From Bacilli bacterium (lineage in GTDB: Bacteria; Bacillota_I; Bacilli_A; RF39; UBA660), in the NCBI GenBank assembly GCA_016297695.1, contig JAEDGC010000010.1:1-41948 (forward strand): DNA of 41,948 bases. The letters run 5' to 3'. This document shows, in pieces, positions 25,101 to 33,021 of this stretch (its first letter is position 1; each line of letters opens with the position of its first letter). The notes beneath the pieces were generated by a model. The model was not told the DNA's origin and made no database searches. It saw nothing but the letters and a program-made list of their open reading frames with translations. A program made the position numbers and the translations under genes.

Positions 25101-25562
25101 TCATTTTATAGTAAATTCTGCTGATATATAAAAAGTTTCAAAAATTTCTTCTTCTTTTTCTATATCAATACTCTTTATAATTCTATAATCACCTTTTGAT
25201 AATTTATCATAAGTATTTTCCCAATTAAGTTCTATTTCTTTTGTTTCTTTGGATTTTAAATAATATGCTGGAAGTGTAAAATCTATCATAACTTGTATTT
25301 TATGCCACTTTCCATCTTTTTTTATTTCTATTTCATATGGATTGCCATATATAACATCAACATCACTATCATTTTTTAAAACTAATGTTGCTCCCGTATT
25401 TTTCAAAGTATTTTCTTTAATAGATAATGATATTCCTTTATCTACAATTTCAATATTAGATTCTTTGCCAATATAAAATTCATTTTTATTTATTACATAT
25501 AATACAATTCCTATAAAAAGAAATAAAACAAATATTATAAATACTATATATTTCTTCTTCAT
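25101..25562 (-). CDS. Membrane-anchored protein with an Ig-like (Big_14-type) domain
   Basis: A 153-aa protein with an N-terminal helix (YIVFIIFVLFLFIGIVLYVI) and an extracellular beta-sandwich: GATLVLKNDSDVDVIYGNPYEIE, WHKIQV, LKSKETKEIELNWE and YDKLSKGDYRIIKSI. The arrangement of a negatively charged -NW(E/D)- strand followed by (K/P)GxYRIVK is that of the immunoglobulin-like domain found alone in many Bacillota. Its function is not known; possibly a surface lipoprotein-like factor, though no lipobox is present. It follows a small membrane-protein gene at 25586 with 23 bases between them. Confidence 0.7.
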   Translation of the reverse strand: MKKKYIVFIIFVLFLFIGIVLYVINKNEFYIGKESNIEIVDKGISLSIKENTLKNTGATLVLKNDSDVDVIYGNPYEIEIKKDGKWHKIQVMIDFTLPAYYLKSKETKEIELNWENTYDKLSKGDYRIIKSIDIEKEEEIFETFYISAEFTIK

Positions 25563-25585
25563 ATAATTTCTCCTAATATAATTAA

Positions 25586-26104
25586 TTATAGTTTTTCAAA
25601 TGTTACTGTTACATCTTTAGACAAATAATCATTTTCAAGTAACCATAAAGAAAAATAATTAATTATCCTGTACCTTGTAAAATTACTCATTTTTGTACCA
25701 TCATAATATGAAACACATTTTAATTTAGAATTATTATTAGCCCATTTAAATTTTCCTTCTTTATCAACGCAAAATTTAATATCTATTCTTTTTTTCTTAT
25801 AATAAAGTTCAAATCCTTCAAAAGAGTTTTCATTTTTTACTTTTATATAATAATTATTTGAATTTTGGGTATATGCAGAAATTAATAATATATAACTAAT
25901 TCCCCATATTCCAATTCCACTATAAAACATATATTCTATGTTCATATTAATTAATCCATATAAAAATGTTATAAAAAAAGCAATTAATAATAATATAAAA
26001 ATCATTATTATTATATTTGTTATAAAACTTCTTTTTTTGGGTTTGATTTTACCATTTACTAATTTTATTCCAATAACAATTCCTGGTATATCCAAAATAA
26101 CCAT
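25586..26104 (-). CDS. Hypothetical membrane protein
   Basis: A 172-aa protein with a strand-forming N-terminus (MVILDIPGIVIGIKLVNGKIKPKKRS), two membrane segments (about residues 29-52 and 58-77) and a soluble C-terminal domain of about 90 residues (YYIKVKNENSFEGFELYYKKKRIDIK...). I do not recognise a family. It stands upstream of the Ig-like protein gene on the same strand, so the two may share an mRNA. The region to its right is accessory and repeat-rich. Confidence 0.6.
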   Translation of the reverse strand: MVILDIPGIVIGIKLVNGKIKPKKRSFITNIIIMIFILLLIAFFITFLYGLINMNIEYMFYSGIGIWGISYILLISAYTQNSNNYYIKVKNENSFEGFELYYKKKRIDIKFCVDKEGKFKWANNNSKLKCVSYYDGTKMSNFTRYRIINYFSLWLLENDYLSKDVTVTFEKL

Positions 26105-26209
26105 CTTCTCTCTATATTTTCTTAATTATAACACATTACGCCTTGTTCTGTAAAAACGTGTTAATTTGTTCTTATCATTTTATTTGCTGTTTTATTTTGG
26201 AACCACAAT

Positions 26210-26391
26210 TTTTATGTTTATTAATCCGTCAATTAAAAATTGAAATCATTTTGAAATTTGCTTATATTTATAGCTTTATTAATATCTTTCTTATCATTTG
26301 TCTACATGTATAATCTTGCAAAATCTGAATCAAGCATTACTTTTACTCCTCTTATTTCATATATTAGATTATCGATTTTTTCTGTGTCCAT
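26210..26391 (-). pseudogene. Decayed ORF6N-domain gene, copy 1
   Basis: Reading from ATG 26391 gives DTEKIDNLIYEIRGVKVMLD followed by SDFARLYM and then a TAG, after which TNDKKDINKAINISKFQNDF continues in frame to another stop before LTD. This is the N-terminal ORF6N DNA-binding domain (intact neighbour at 26541-27416: EEMIFEVRGKQVILSSDVAKLY). ORF6N proteins are phage-type antirepressors. The remnant has a preserved ribosome site (AAAGGA) and a structured leader upstream (26408-26482), shared with copy 2. No C-terminal part remains. Confidence 0.7.
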
Positions 26392-26407
26392 TTTATTCAT
26401 CCTTTCT

Positions 26408-26482
26408 AAAAAAAAGAGAAATACTCTTAAAAGTATATCTCCGCAACATATATTATCTTTCTTGACTTAAGATAAATACACC
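26408..26482 (-). promoter_or_regulatory. Conserved leader with terminator hairpin, copy 1 (ahead of ORF6N remnant)
   Basis: On the minus strand: a first stem TTATCTT/AAGATAA (26453-26475), then about 11 bases, then a second stem from GAGATATACT to AGTATTTCTC (26416-26441) with one mismatch, directly followed by eight T (26408-26415), i.e. an intrinsic terminator, and then the ribosome site AGAAAGGA of the ORF6N remnant. A near-identical leader occurs at 28924-29002. Terminator-before-coding arrangement suggests attenuation. Confidence 0.65.
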
Positions 26483-26540
26483 AAATAATTGCAATGTTTT
26501 TTATGAATATATCATTTGTATTTTAAATATTTTAGAAATA

Positions 26541-27416
26541 CTAGTTTTTTATTTCATTTAATACATCATTTAAAATCGTAATACTTTCTATTTTATTAAT
26601 GGCAAAACATTTCTTTCCTAAGTCTTTAAAACTACTACCACAGTGATATATATTTTTCTTATCTATAATAATAAATCTATCGTGGAACTTGTTGCTAAAC
26701 ATTAATTCGACGTTATTATATTGGCTTTTATACTTTTTGATTAATGTTTCATTCATATTTGCAGAATAAATTATTATATTAACACCTATTTCTTTTAAGA
26801 TATCTAACAATTCTTTACCAGCATAATTATCAATAATAATGATTTCTTTTTTAGCACTTTTTAAAATATCTAACAGTAGCGAGTAAGCATCATAAATCTG
26901 GCCATCAAAAAATATTGCGTTTGCTTGTTTCTTTTCTTGTAATTTATCAAAAGAATCTTTTAATAACTTTATTTCTTCATCATGCTTATATACTAAATTA
27001 TTTATAAAATTTTGATTTACTAATGTGCTAGAAATATATTTTCTCATAGCAACAAATGCATCGATAATTTGAACATTAACTTTAGCTGCAATATCACTCT
27101 TAAGAAGACCAGATAACATCATTATTCCTTGCTCGGTTAAAACATATGGTAAATACCTTGTACCACCATGTACTATCTCCTTTCTTAAACTTGAGATCAC
27201 AATTTGTGATTTCAAGTTGATTACCTCTTCTACCGTTAATTGAAAACAAAATGTTTCAGGAAACCTCATAATATTTCTTTTAATCGTTTGATTTATAATC
27301 CTTGTCTCAGTTTTATATAATTTAGCAACATCTGATGATAAAATAACTTGTTTACCTCTTACTTCAAATATCATTTCTTCAATTTTTATATTTTCTTTTA
27401 ACATTAGTTTATTCAT
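26541..27416 (-). CDS. ORF6N-domain protein with PLD-like C-terminus
   Basis: A 291-aa protein. Residues about 8-125 are an ORF6N domain: EEMIFEVRGKQVILSSDVAK, FPETFCFQLT, PYVLTEQGIMMLSGLLKSD and IDAFVAMRKYIS. A coiled coil follows, then from about 170 a phospholipase-D-like half domain (FFDGQIYDAYSLLLDILKSA, IIIIDNYA, FHDRFIIIDKKNIYHCGSSFKDLG), with His-Asp in place of the full HKD. ORF6N proteins are antirepressors or DNA-binding proteins of phages and mobile elements; the PLD-like half is common to this group. The ribosome site AGGAGG is strong. It sits behind the promoter-like repeat at 27438-27500, as cargo of the rlmD-tail array. Confidence 0.88.
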   Translation of the reverse strand: MNKLMLKENIKIEEMIFEVRGKQVILSSDVAKLYKTETRIINQTIKRNIMRFPETFCFQLTVEEVINLKSQIVISSLRKEIVHGGTRYLPYVLTEQGIMMLSGLLKSDIAAKVNVQIIDAFVAMRKYISSTLVNQNFINNLVYKHDEEIKLLKDSFDKLQEKKQANAIFFDGQIYDAYSLLLDILKSAKKEIIIIDNYAGKELLDILKEIGVNIIIYSANMNETLIKKYKSQYNNVELMFSNKFHDRFIIIDKKNIYHCGSSFKDLGKKCFAINKIESITILNDVLNEIKN

Positions 27417-27437
27417 AACCTAAAACCTCCTTTTATA

Positions 27438-27500
27438 ATTTCAATTATGCAACATATACCAGTTAGGGTGGTATGATGAAACATATTCCCCACAGACAAC
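27438..27500 (-). repeat. Promoter-like repeat, copy C (ahead of ORF6N/PLD gene)
   Basis: Similar over about 63 bases to 33022-33084 and in part to 30701-30749. On the minus strand it holds CATAAT (27444-27449) near the gene start and an imperfect inverted repeat CATATACCA (27453-27461) / TGGTATG (27469-27475). The position just before different cargo genes suggests a travelling promoter with an operator. Confidence 0.6.
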
Positions 27501-27592
27501 CTCTATATTTTTTTCAAAAATTAGTAAAAATATCAATTTTTTACCATTTTTTGACACCTAATGAAAATGGATTTTCCTTTGTTTATAAAGCT

Positions 27593-27634
27593 TTATTTAA
27601 GTTTTAGAACACATACACATTCAACATTCCGTTT
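27593..27634 (-). repeat. Duplicated 3' end of rlmD, copy C
   Basis: The first 35 bases match the genuine rlmD end (33190-33224) at 31 positions. Read in the rlmD frame it gives NVECVCVLKLK followed by TAA, against HVESVCILNLK and TAA in the gene. Nothing else of rlmD is attached. It lies between the stem repeat (27641-27730) and the promoter-like repeat of the next cassette. Confidence 0.7.
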
Positions 27635-27640
27635 CCGTTA

Positions 27641-27730
27641 ATTATGAATAGTTGCTTTTTATATGTTTGGGTATAACTGACTACTTCATAATAAATATTC
27701 ATTATAGTTGTATGTTTATTATGTATAGTT
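27641..27730 (-). repeat. Stem repeat, copy C (after RhuM gene)
   Basis: About 90 bases similar to 30879-30969, beginning ATTATGAATAGTTG and including GTATAACTGACTA. It ends in a hairpin, CATAATAAATAT (27687-27698) with ATGTTTATTATG (27712-27723), one mismatch in 12 pairs. It fills the space between the RhuM stop and the rlmD-tail copy. Confidence 0.75.
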
Positions 27731-28762
27731 CTATTTTTTATCTAATTCTTCTGCAATTTTGCTTATATTATTAATAGAATTTAAATACTCTTTTTCTATA
27801 GGGCTAAGTTCTTTTACCAGATATTTTTTATACTCTATTTTTGCTTTTTCAATTGCTTCTTTATGACTAACTGTTCCAGTACTAGTTAATACTTTTGTAT
27901 CTAAAGAAGATAATATTTTATCTAATTGATTAATATAGTCCTTCATTCTCATAGGTTTATGTTTTAATGCTTGAAATTCTGCAAAGTCAAAATATCCAGA
28001 AACCAAATTATTTAACATCAATAGTTCTTCTTCATTTAAATAATTTTTTGCAATTTCAATATCATTAATACTTGGAAGTTCTCCTTTGAAATTAGTAAGG
28101 CCCATAAATGGTTTAGTTGAATCAGATCTTTTATAAATAACCTCAGCAGCTGTATTTTCATGTACAGCATAGTGAAATTTATTTTGAACTATTTTAAAAA
28201 ATCTTATTGTTTCTTCTGATTTAGGATCATAATCAATAGCAGTAGCATATAAATCAAGAACTTGTCTATATAATACCTTTTCACTTGATCTTATATCCTT
28301 AATACGATTTAAAAGTTCATAAAAATATTTTCCACCACCAAGATTTTTAAGTCGTTCATCATCCATGGTATATCCTTTTATAATGTATTCCTTAATTCTT
28401 TCGGTAGCCCATTTTCTAAAACGTACTCCCTCTAAAGATTTAACACGATAACCTACACTAATTACTACATCTAAATTATAGTAATCCACTAAATGAGTCT
28501 GTATTTTTCCTTATATTGCACCATGCTTAGTGGTAGTTGCAAAATTTGCAACTACCATATTTCTTTCTAATTCACCATCATCAAACACATGTTTTATGTG
28601 TCTAGAAATTACTGATTTATCTCTTCCAAATAACCTAGACATTTGTTCTAAATATAACCAAACTGTTTCATTTTCTAAATTGACATCTAATTAAATTTTT
28701 CCATCTTTAGCTTCATATATTAATAATTCTGATTTATTATTTTCTATTATTTTATTTTTCAT
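27731..28762 (-). pseudogene. RhuM family gene inactivated by two in-frame stops
   Basis: The frame from ATG 28762 runs 344 codons, the normal RhuM length, and keeps the family sequence throughout: SELLIYEAKDGKI, LDVNLENETVWLYLEQMSRL, SVISRHIKHVFDDGELERNM, VDYYNLDVVISVGYRVKSLE and KPMRMKDYINQLD. TAA stops occur at codon 24 (28691-28693, after DGKI) and codon 84 (28511-28513, after HGAI). In both places relatives usually have Glu, so single GAA-to-TAA changes would explain them. Only the part from 28489 down (252 aa) is still open. RhuM proteins are found near restriction and mobile genes with no proven function. The ribosome site (AGAGGAA) is intact. Confidence 0.85.
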
Positions 28763-28794
28763 TTGAATTCCTCTTTCTATATTTTTTCATAATC

Positions 28795-28918
28795 ATTCAT
28801 TTATACCGCCGACTTCTTCTACAAAAGTCCCATTTGCACATCCTATAATCTTGCTAAATTAGAATCTAACATAACTTGTTTTTTTCTTTTTCTAAAACTT
28901 CATTAATTCTATTCATCC
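28795..28918 (-). pseudogene. Decayed ORF6N-domain gene, copy 2
   Basis: Behind the leader at 28924-29002 is a start region (AAAGGATGAATAG) and, in shifting frames, pieces of an ORF6N domain: NRINEVLEKE, then KQVMLDSNLARL, then CANGT. Several frameshifts and stops have destroyed it, and it runs straight into the RhuM ribosome site. Its leader and start match copy 1 at 26391-26482, so both derive from the same gene type. Confidence 0.55.
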
Positions 28919-28923
28919 TTTCC

Positions 28924-29002
28924 AAAAAAAAAGAGAAATACTTTTAAAAAGTATATCTCCGCAAAATGCATGTTATCTTTCTTGACTTAAGATAAACACA
29001 CC
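28924..29002 (-). promoter_or_regulatory. Conserved leader with terminator hairpin, copy 2
   Basis: Same arrangement as 26408-26482: stem TTATCTT/AAGATAA (28973-28995), then a longer stem GAGAAATACTTT (28933-28944) with AAAGTATATCTC (28948-28959) and nine T on the minus strand (28924-28932), then the ribosome site GGAAAGGA. Conserved loops and spacing, despite decay of the coding part, mark it as a functional leader. Confidence 0.65.
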
Positions 29003-29098
29003 CTATCGTCTAAATTGTCATATTAACGCGTCAAGTAATTAATACATTTATATCATACCAAACATGCGTTTTTTATTCAACAGAAAAATTCTTCTTTT

Positions 29099-29122
29099 CT
29101 AAAACACAAATGTCTCAACATG
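29099..29122 (-). repeat. Possible further copy of an rlmD 3' end (copy D)
   Basis: Minus-strand reading gives HVETFVF and TAG, close to HVETVCILKLK of copy B and to the usual C-terminus (HVETV) of RlmD proteins, with the same CTCAACATG core on the plus strand. It is short and more diverged than B and C. It sits between the S41 peptidase gene and the ORF6N remnant, where a cassette boundary would be expected. The surrounding 29003-29244 holds nothing else that I can name. Confidence 0.35.
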
Positions 29123-29244
29123 CTTTGAATAATATTTTTAACAATATAATTGTGTTTATATTTAAGTAAATATTTGCTTTATAGAAACATATTTTTGTGA
29201 ATATCTTAATTTTTATTTGAAATCATTCATTACTTTTATTCCTC

Positions 29245-30426
29245 TTATTTATTTTTCTCATTTTCAAAAGCAGATAATGCATAATTAATTACAGAGTCAT
29301 AATTGTTAATATAATCATCTAGACTCAATTCAACTTTTTCATCTACTTCAAAAAAAACTTGTTTTAGTAAATTTGGAAAATCACTGATAGCCTTATCAAA
29401 TTCATTTTTATAAATTCCATGGCATTTTAAATTATCATCATAATACCAATACGTGGCACTTCCCATAACCATAAGATTCATATTTTCTATTTTCTTCTGC
29501 ATAACACAATTACCAAAACAACTAATTGGAGTCCCTGGATTCGTCCCTATAATCTTCGCTCCTATATTTTTTAAATTTATCAAACACATTCTTGCACTTG
29601 AAAATACTCGTTCATCACATAACGCTATAATATTCTTACCATTTAAATAATCTATTAAATAATTATTAATGGCTGAATTTCCACCACCATTTTCTCGCAA
29701 ATCAATGATATATTTATTTACATAATCCATACTACTCAGTTGTTCTATAAGTTTAATCATTTTTTCTTCATCTCTACAAGAATTATAAGTAATGATTGCG
29801 GTACTATCAATCACTTCTAAATTATAATTTTCTTTTTTATACTTATCATAATACTCATCTAAATTATTTAAATTAAAAGTTATATCACCATTACTTGTTG
29901 TCATTATTATAAAATCTGATGACTCTATAAGTGGTAAAGAATTTATAACGTTTGCATTTGTTAAATGTTTTTCTAACATTATTTTAAGGTAATCTATAGA
30001 TGAATAACATATAATTTTTTCTAATTCATTCATAATATTATCAATATCTATTCCATTAATTTTTAATATTTTGCTACCCTTAAATTGAATAAAATTATTA
30101 TGGCAGTCGACAATATATGGAATATTATTTATAATTCTAACTTTTATTGGTAAAACTTTTTTTTCCATAAAATATATTTGGGTGTGTGAATCATATTGAT
30201 TTAGCATATATTTAAACATATAGTTCATATAATAGTATAAATCATATCTATTATAAGATTCCTTTTCTTTTATCACTTGATTCAATTTTTTTTGAAATTC
30301 TTCTTTAGAATGAATTAAATAAAATGCTGGATGTCCTTTAAAAATTCTACCGTTTTTTTCTACCGTTCCATTTGTTATAAATTCAACTATGTTATTTATA
30401 TTGTCAATTAGTTCATATTTTGTCAT
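29245..30426 (-). CDS. S41 family (C-terminal processing) peptidase-like protein
   Basis: About 393 aa. The C-terminal half has the S41 catalytic core: YIIDLRENGGGNSAINNYLI, then IALCDERVFSSARMCLINLK with the nucleophile Ser in FSSAR, then GAKIIGTNPGTPISCFGN. The N-terminal part is helical, with HPAFYLIHSKEEFQKKL and DSHTQIYFMEKK, as in bacterial S41 proteins without a PDZ domain. There is no signal peptide or membrane anchor, so it would act inside the cell or be released otherwise. ATG 30426 has an AGAGGAA ribosome site; the ATG at 30477 lies in the stem repeat D and lacks one. Cargo of the rlmD-tail region; target unknown. Confidence 0.78.
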   Translation of the reverse strand: MTKYELIDNINNIVEFITNGTVEKNGRIFKGHPAFYLIHSKEEFQKKLNQVIKEKESYNRYDLYYYMNYMFKYMLNQYDSHTQIYFMEKKVLPIKVRIINNIPYIVDCHNNFIQFKGSKILKINGIDIDNIMNELEKIICYSSIDYLKIMLEKHLTNANVINSLPLIESSDFIIMTTSNGDITFNLNNLDEYYDKYKKENYNLEVIDSTAIITYNSCRDEEKMIKLIEQLSSMDYVNKYIIDLRENGGGNSAINNYLIDYLNGKNIIALCDERVFSSARMCLINLKNIGAKIIGTNPGTPISCFGNCVMQKKIENMNLMVMGSATYWYYDDNLKCHGIYKNEFDKAISDFPNLLKQVFFEVDEKVELSLDDYINNYDSVINYALSAFENEKNK

Positions 30427-30470
30427 AAATATTATTTCCTCTCTAAAATATAATTTGTCTTTATATTTGT

Positions 30471-30533
30471 TAATCATAAATAATTGCTTTTTTACATGTA
30501 CGATTATAAATGACTATGTCTATTATGTATATA
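30471..30533 (-). repeat. Stem repeat, copy D (degenerate)
   Basis: About 50 bases align with the copies at 27641 and 30879: ATCATAAATAATTGCTTTTT, ACATGTACGATTATAAATGA, CTATGTC and TATTATGTATATAT. The left half of the hairpin has been lost. It lies between the HAD remnant and the S41 gene, with no rlmD tail attached. Confidence 0.55.
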
Positions 30534-30556
30534 TAATCTTCTTATAAAAAAATCTT

Positions 30557-30690
30557 TTATATTTTCACATGTACTTGATAAGCATTAATTCCAAGTAGTT
30601 TAGCTCCATTTACATTTTTTTCATTATCATCAATATTTTTTTCATGAATACACCTCAATATTGCTTTCAATATATTTATAAATATCATTA
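30557..30690 (-). pseudogene. C-terminal fragment of a HAD-superfamily hydrolase
   Basis: In the minus frame ending at TAA 30557 the sequence reads EKNIDDNEKNVNGAKLLGIN and then AYQVHVKI. This is motif IV and the end of the HAD hydrolases that read DDxxKNxxGAKxLGxNA. The first two-thirds of the gene are missing. It follows the promoter-like repeat B directly, and so appears to be a cargo worn down by deletion. Confidence 0.6.
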
Positions 30691-30700
30691 TATGTAACTG

Positions 30701-30749
30701 ATTGCTACATAATAAACATACTACTAACCCTGTGGTGGAAACATAATGC
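30701..30749 (-). repeat. Promoter-like repeat, copy B (partial)
   Basis: Matches the other copies in part: the ACTAACCCTGTGGTGG and AAACATAAT segment corresponds to CTTACCCTAGTATGGGG and AAACATATT at 33022-33084. It also contains CATAATAAACATACTACTA, which resembles the left arm and loop of the stem repeat B (30925-30943), hinting at recombination between repeats. Confidence 0.5.
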
Positions 30750-30830
30750 TTAAAAAAACTTCATAGTTTTTATCAAAAGTATACTTTTTTTACATCTGTC
30801 GAACAGTTTTTCGAGTTGGAATATAAGGAA

Positions 30831-30872
30831 TTATTTAAGTTTTAAAATACATACCGTCTCAACATGATAAGT
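30831..30872 (-). repeat. Duplicated 3' end of rlmD, copy B
   Basis: 42 bases match the genuine rlmD end (33190-33231) at 37 positions, and the rlmD frame stays open to the same stop: TYHVETVCILKLK against TYHVESVCILNLK. Differences are mostly conservative at protein level, as expected for a tail from another strain's rlmD. It directly adjoins the stem repeat B on one side; cassette B begins on the other. Confidence 0.8.
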
Positions 30873-30878
30873 TTGTAT

Positions 30879-30969
30879 ATTATGAATAGTTGATCTTTAT
30901 ATGTTTGAGTATAACTGACTATGTCATAATAAACATGCTACTAATAATTATGTTTATTATGTATATATC
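30879..30969 (-). repeat. Stem repeat, copy B (after glycoside hydrolase gene)
   Basis: About 90 bases similar to copy C. It contains a perfect 12-bp hairpin, CATAATAAACAT (30925-30936) with ATGTTTATTATG (30950-30961), loop 13, beginning 10 bases beyond the stop of the glycoside hydrolase gene. There is no run of T, so it is not an ordinary terminator. Confidence 0.8.
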
Positions 30970-30970
30970 A

Positions 30971-32998
30971 TTATTTAAACATATCAATATTGTTAATTTT
31001 TAAATCTATATTATTATTTAATATTACTATCTTAATTTTTTTATATTTACCATATATACTCTCTAAAATTAAATTTTGACCATTTAAAAACATATTAGGG
31101 TTTCTAAATTTACAATCAGTTATTAATGAAACTATGTCATTTTTATCTAATCCATAAATTCTAAATTTAGGGATACGACTACTTTCATAATCAATTTTAA
31201 TTAAATCAACATATTGTTCATCATCAAATTCTATTTCTATTGTTTTTGTAGTTATATCACAATATGGATTATATGTTATTTTTTCAAAATCACATAATTC
31301 ATTCTCATTTGATACACAAAATATTTTATAGTTATCTAATTTTATTTTTTTCTCAAAATATTGATTAATGGTATCATTATTTACTTCATTATCTAATGTT
31401 TTGTCATAATATTTTTCTTCAAAATTATTTATTTTATAATCATTTGTTGATATTAATAATACCCAATCTGATTTTGTTGGTTTTTTTGATATTTTGTAAA
31501 TTCCATTATTGGGACTAAAATCATCATTTTTTATAAAATTGCCAGTAAGGGGATTATACCAGTATGAATGATACTTTTCGTTCAATAAATTCTTTAATTC
31601 ACAAGTTTCATATGATTCATTATAAAGGTAGACAACAACAATGCTATTATCTTCATTAGATGAAATAACCATTTCTTCAGTGTCATTATTAAAATTTGGA
31701 ATTAATTTTTCAAAACCAATTAAATTATAAAATTTTATCAAATATTCCATTTCAAAAGAAGCTGGCTTATCAAGTCCCATATACCATGGCTCTGTGCTAT
31801 AATCACCTAAGCAAAATGTATTGTCGGAAGTATTATAGCAACTTGCCCATATACCATTACCACCATATGTGTAACCACAACTTCCACATTGTACAGCTTT
31901 CCATGCTGAAATTCTTGCGGCCTCATATCCATTAAATCTAACGCTACATTTAATATCTTCATAGTTGGCTTCCATTTCAATAATAGGTTTAGTTGGTTTT
32001 AAATTATAAAACATCTTATAATGTTCTTGAGATGCTATTTTATCCATTCCATAGTGGCCACTTTGAATTGCCCAAAAATCATGCCAAGACTGTTTATTCA
32101 AATCATCTATTCTTTTTGGATGAGAAAACATATGACCACTCATAGGATGATGATATGGGTCATTTAAACTAACTGTTAGAGCAACACTTTTCCAAATAGC
32201 GTACGTGTTATTTTCATTTTCTAAATCAATTTCTTGTCCTGTTATCCAAATAATAGGATACGCACTATATCTTGCCACGATATATTTTGCAAATAAACAT
32301 AGTTCTTGTTCATTCATTACACTTGGAGTTACATAATGTAATCCAAATCCTAAAGCAATTACCATATCGCTTTCAACAATTTCTTCAAACATTTTATCAA
32401 TAACATCTGTAAATACCTGTGGATTTATTTTATCAAACTTATTTAACCACATATTATCATTACCTTGAATATTTCCATTAGAAGTATCAAAATACGTTTG
32501 ATATACATTAAAATGCTTATTTTTTCTATTATTCAATATATGTCTAAATTGATTATGGCAACTACAAGTTGGATAATTGCAATCATAATAATTATTTAAA
32601 TTAAAAGATTGCCAATTTGTATCGCCTAACCAAAAGAACGGAGTATTGTCATCATATACAAAATATCTTTTATTATTACTAATCTTCAAAAATCCATGTT
32701 TTTCTATATTAATATTTTCTTCATTTTCTTTTACATCTACTTGTCCAGATATATAATTTATATCATTATTTTTATCTGAACAATTGATATTATAATTCCA
32801 TAATCCTTTTAATATTGGAGTAAATCTAACTACCCATTCATTATCTCCATTCCAAAACGCATTTAATTTAATTTCTTTATTACTTTCATGAATAAAAGTT
32901 ACCATTATATCTATATCCTTATATGGATTTTCATATTTAATTTTACTTCTAATTGATATATCAACTTTTCTCCATATCTTTGCCTTTATAGTTTTCAT
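30971..32998 (-). CDS. DUF4038/DUF5060 glycoside hydrolase-like protein
   Basis: A 675-aa protein. Residues about 1-85 resemble DUF5060, a beta-sandwich (AFWNGDNEWVVRFTPILKGLWNYNI). Residues about 95-430 form the DUF4038 TIM barrel related to GH140: GFLKISNNKRYFVYDDNTPF, FFWLGDTNWQSFN, NVYQTYFDTSNG, VARYSAYPIIWITGQEIDLE (a candidate acid Glu) and PIIEMEANYED (candidate nucleophile Glu). The last 200 residues are a beta-rich region. There is no signal peptide, so the enzyme is intracellular and would act on imported oligosaccharides such as plant pectin side chains. It is cargo behind rlmD, with no sugar transporter nearby. The ribosome site is AAAGGA. Confidence 0.75.
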   Translation of the reverse strand: MKTIKAKIWRKVDISIRSKIKYENPYKDIDIMVTFIHESNKEIKLNAFWNGDNEWVVRFTPILKGLWNYNINCSDKNNDINYISGQVDVKENEENINIEKHGFLKISNNKRYFVYDDNTPFFWLGDTNWQSFNLNNYYDCNYPTCSCHNQFRHILNNRKNKHFNVYQTYFDTSNGNIQGNDNMWLNKFDKINPQVFTDVIDKMFEEIVESDMVIALGFGLHYVTPSVMNEQELCLFAKYIVARYSAYPIIWITGQEIDLENENNTYAIWKSVALTVSLNDPYHHPMSGHMFSHPKRIDDLNKQSWHDFWAIQSGHYGMDKIASQEHYKMFYNLKPTKPIIEMEANYEDIKCSVRFNGYEAARISAWKAVQCGSCGYTYGGNGIWASCYNTSDNTFCLGDYSTEPWYMGLDKPASFEMEYLIKFYNLIGFEKLIPNFNNDTEEMVISSNEDNSIVVVYLYNESYETCELKNLLNEKYHSYWYNPLTGNFIKNDDFSPNNGIYKISKKPTKSDWVLLISTNDYKINNFEEKYYDKTLDNEVNNDTINQYFEKKIKLDNYKIFCVSNENELCDFEKITYNPYCDITTKTIEIEFDDEQYVDLIKIDYESSRIPKFRIYGLDKNDIVSLITDCKFRNPNMFLNGQNLILESIYGKYKKIKIVILNNNIDLKINNIDMFK

Positions 32999-33021
32999 AT
33001 ATTAATATTCCTTTCATTACA

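Noticed and set aside
26258..26470. 70-aa plus-strand open frame
   Set aside because: It runs antisense to the ORF6N remnant and its leader, which explain the sequence better.
30471..30477. ATG 30477 as start of the S41 peptidase
   Set aside because: It lies in the degenerate stem repeat and has no ribosome site; ATG 30426 has AGAGGAA.
31696..31935. 79-aa plus-strand frame within the glycoside hydrolase gene
   Set aside because: Antisense shadow of a well-supported coding region.
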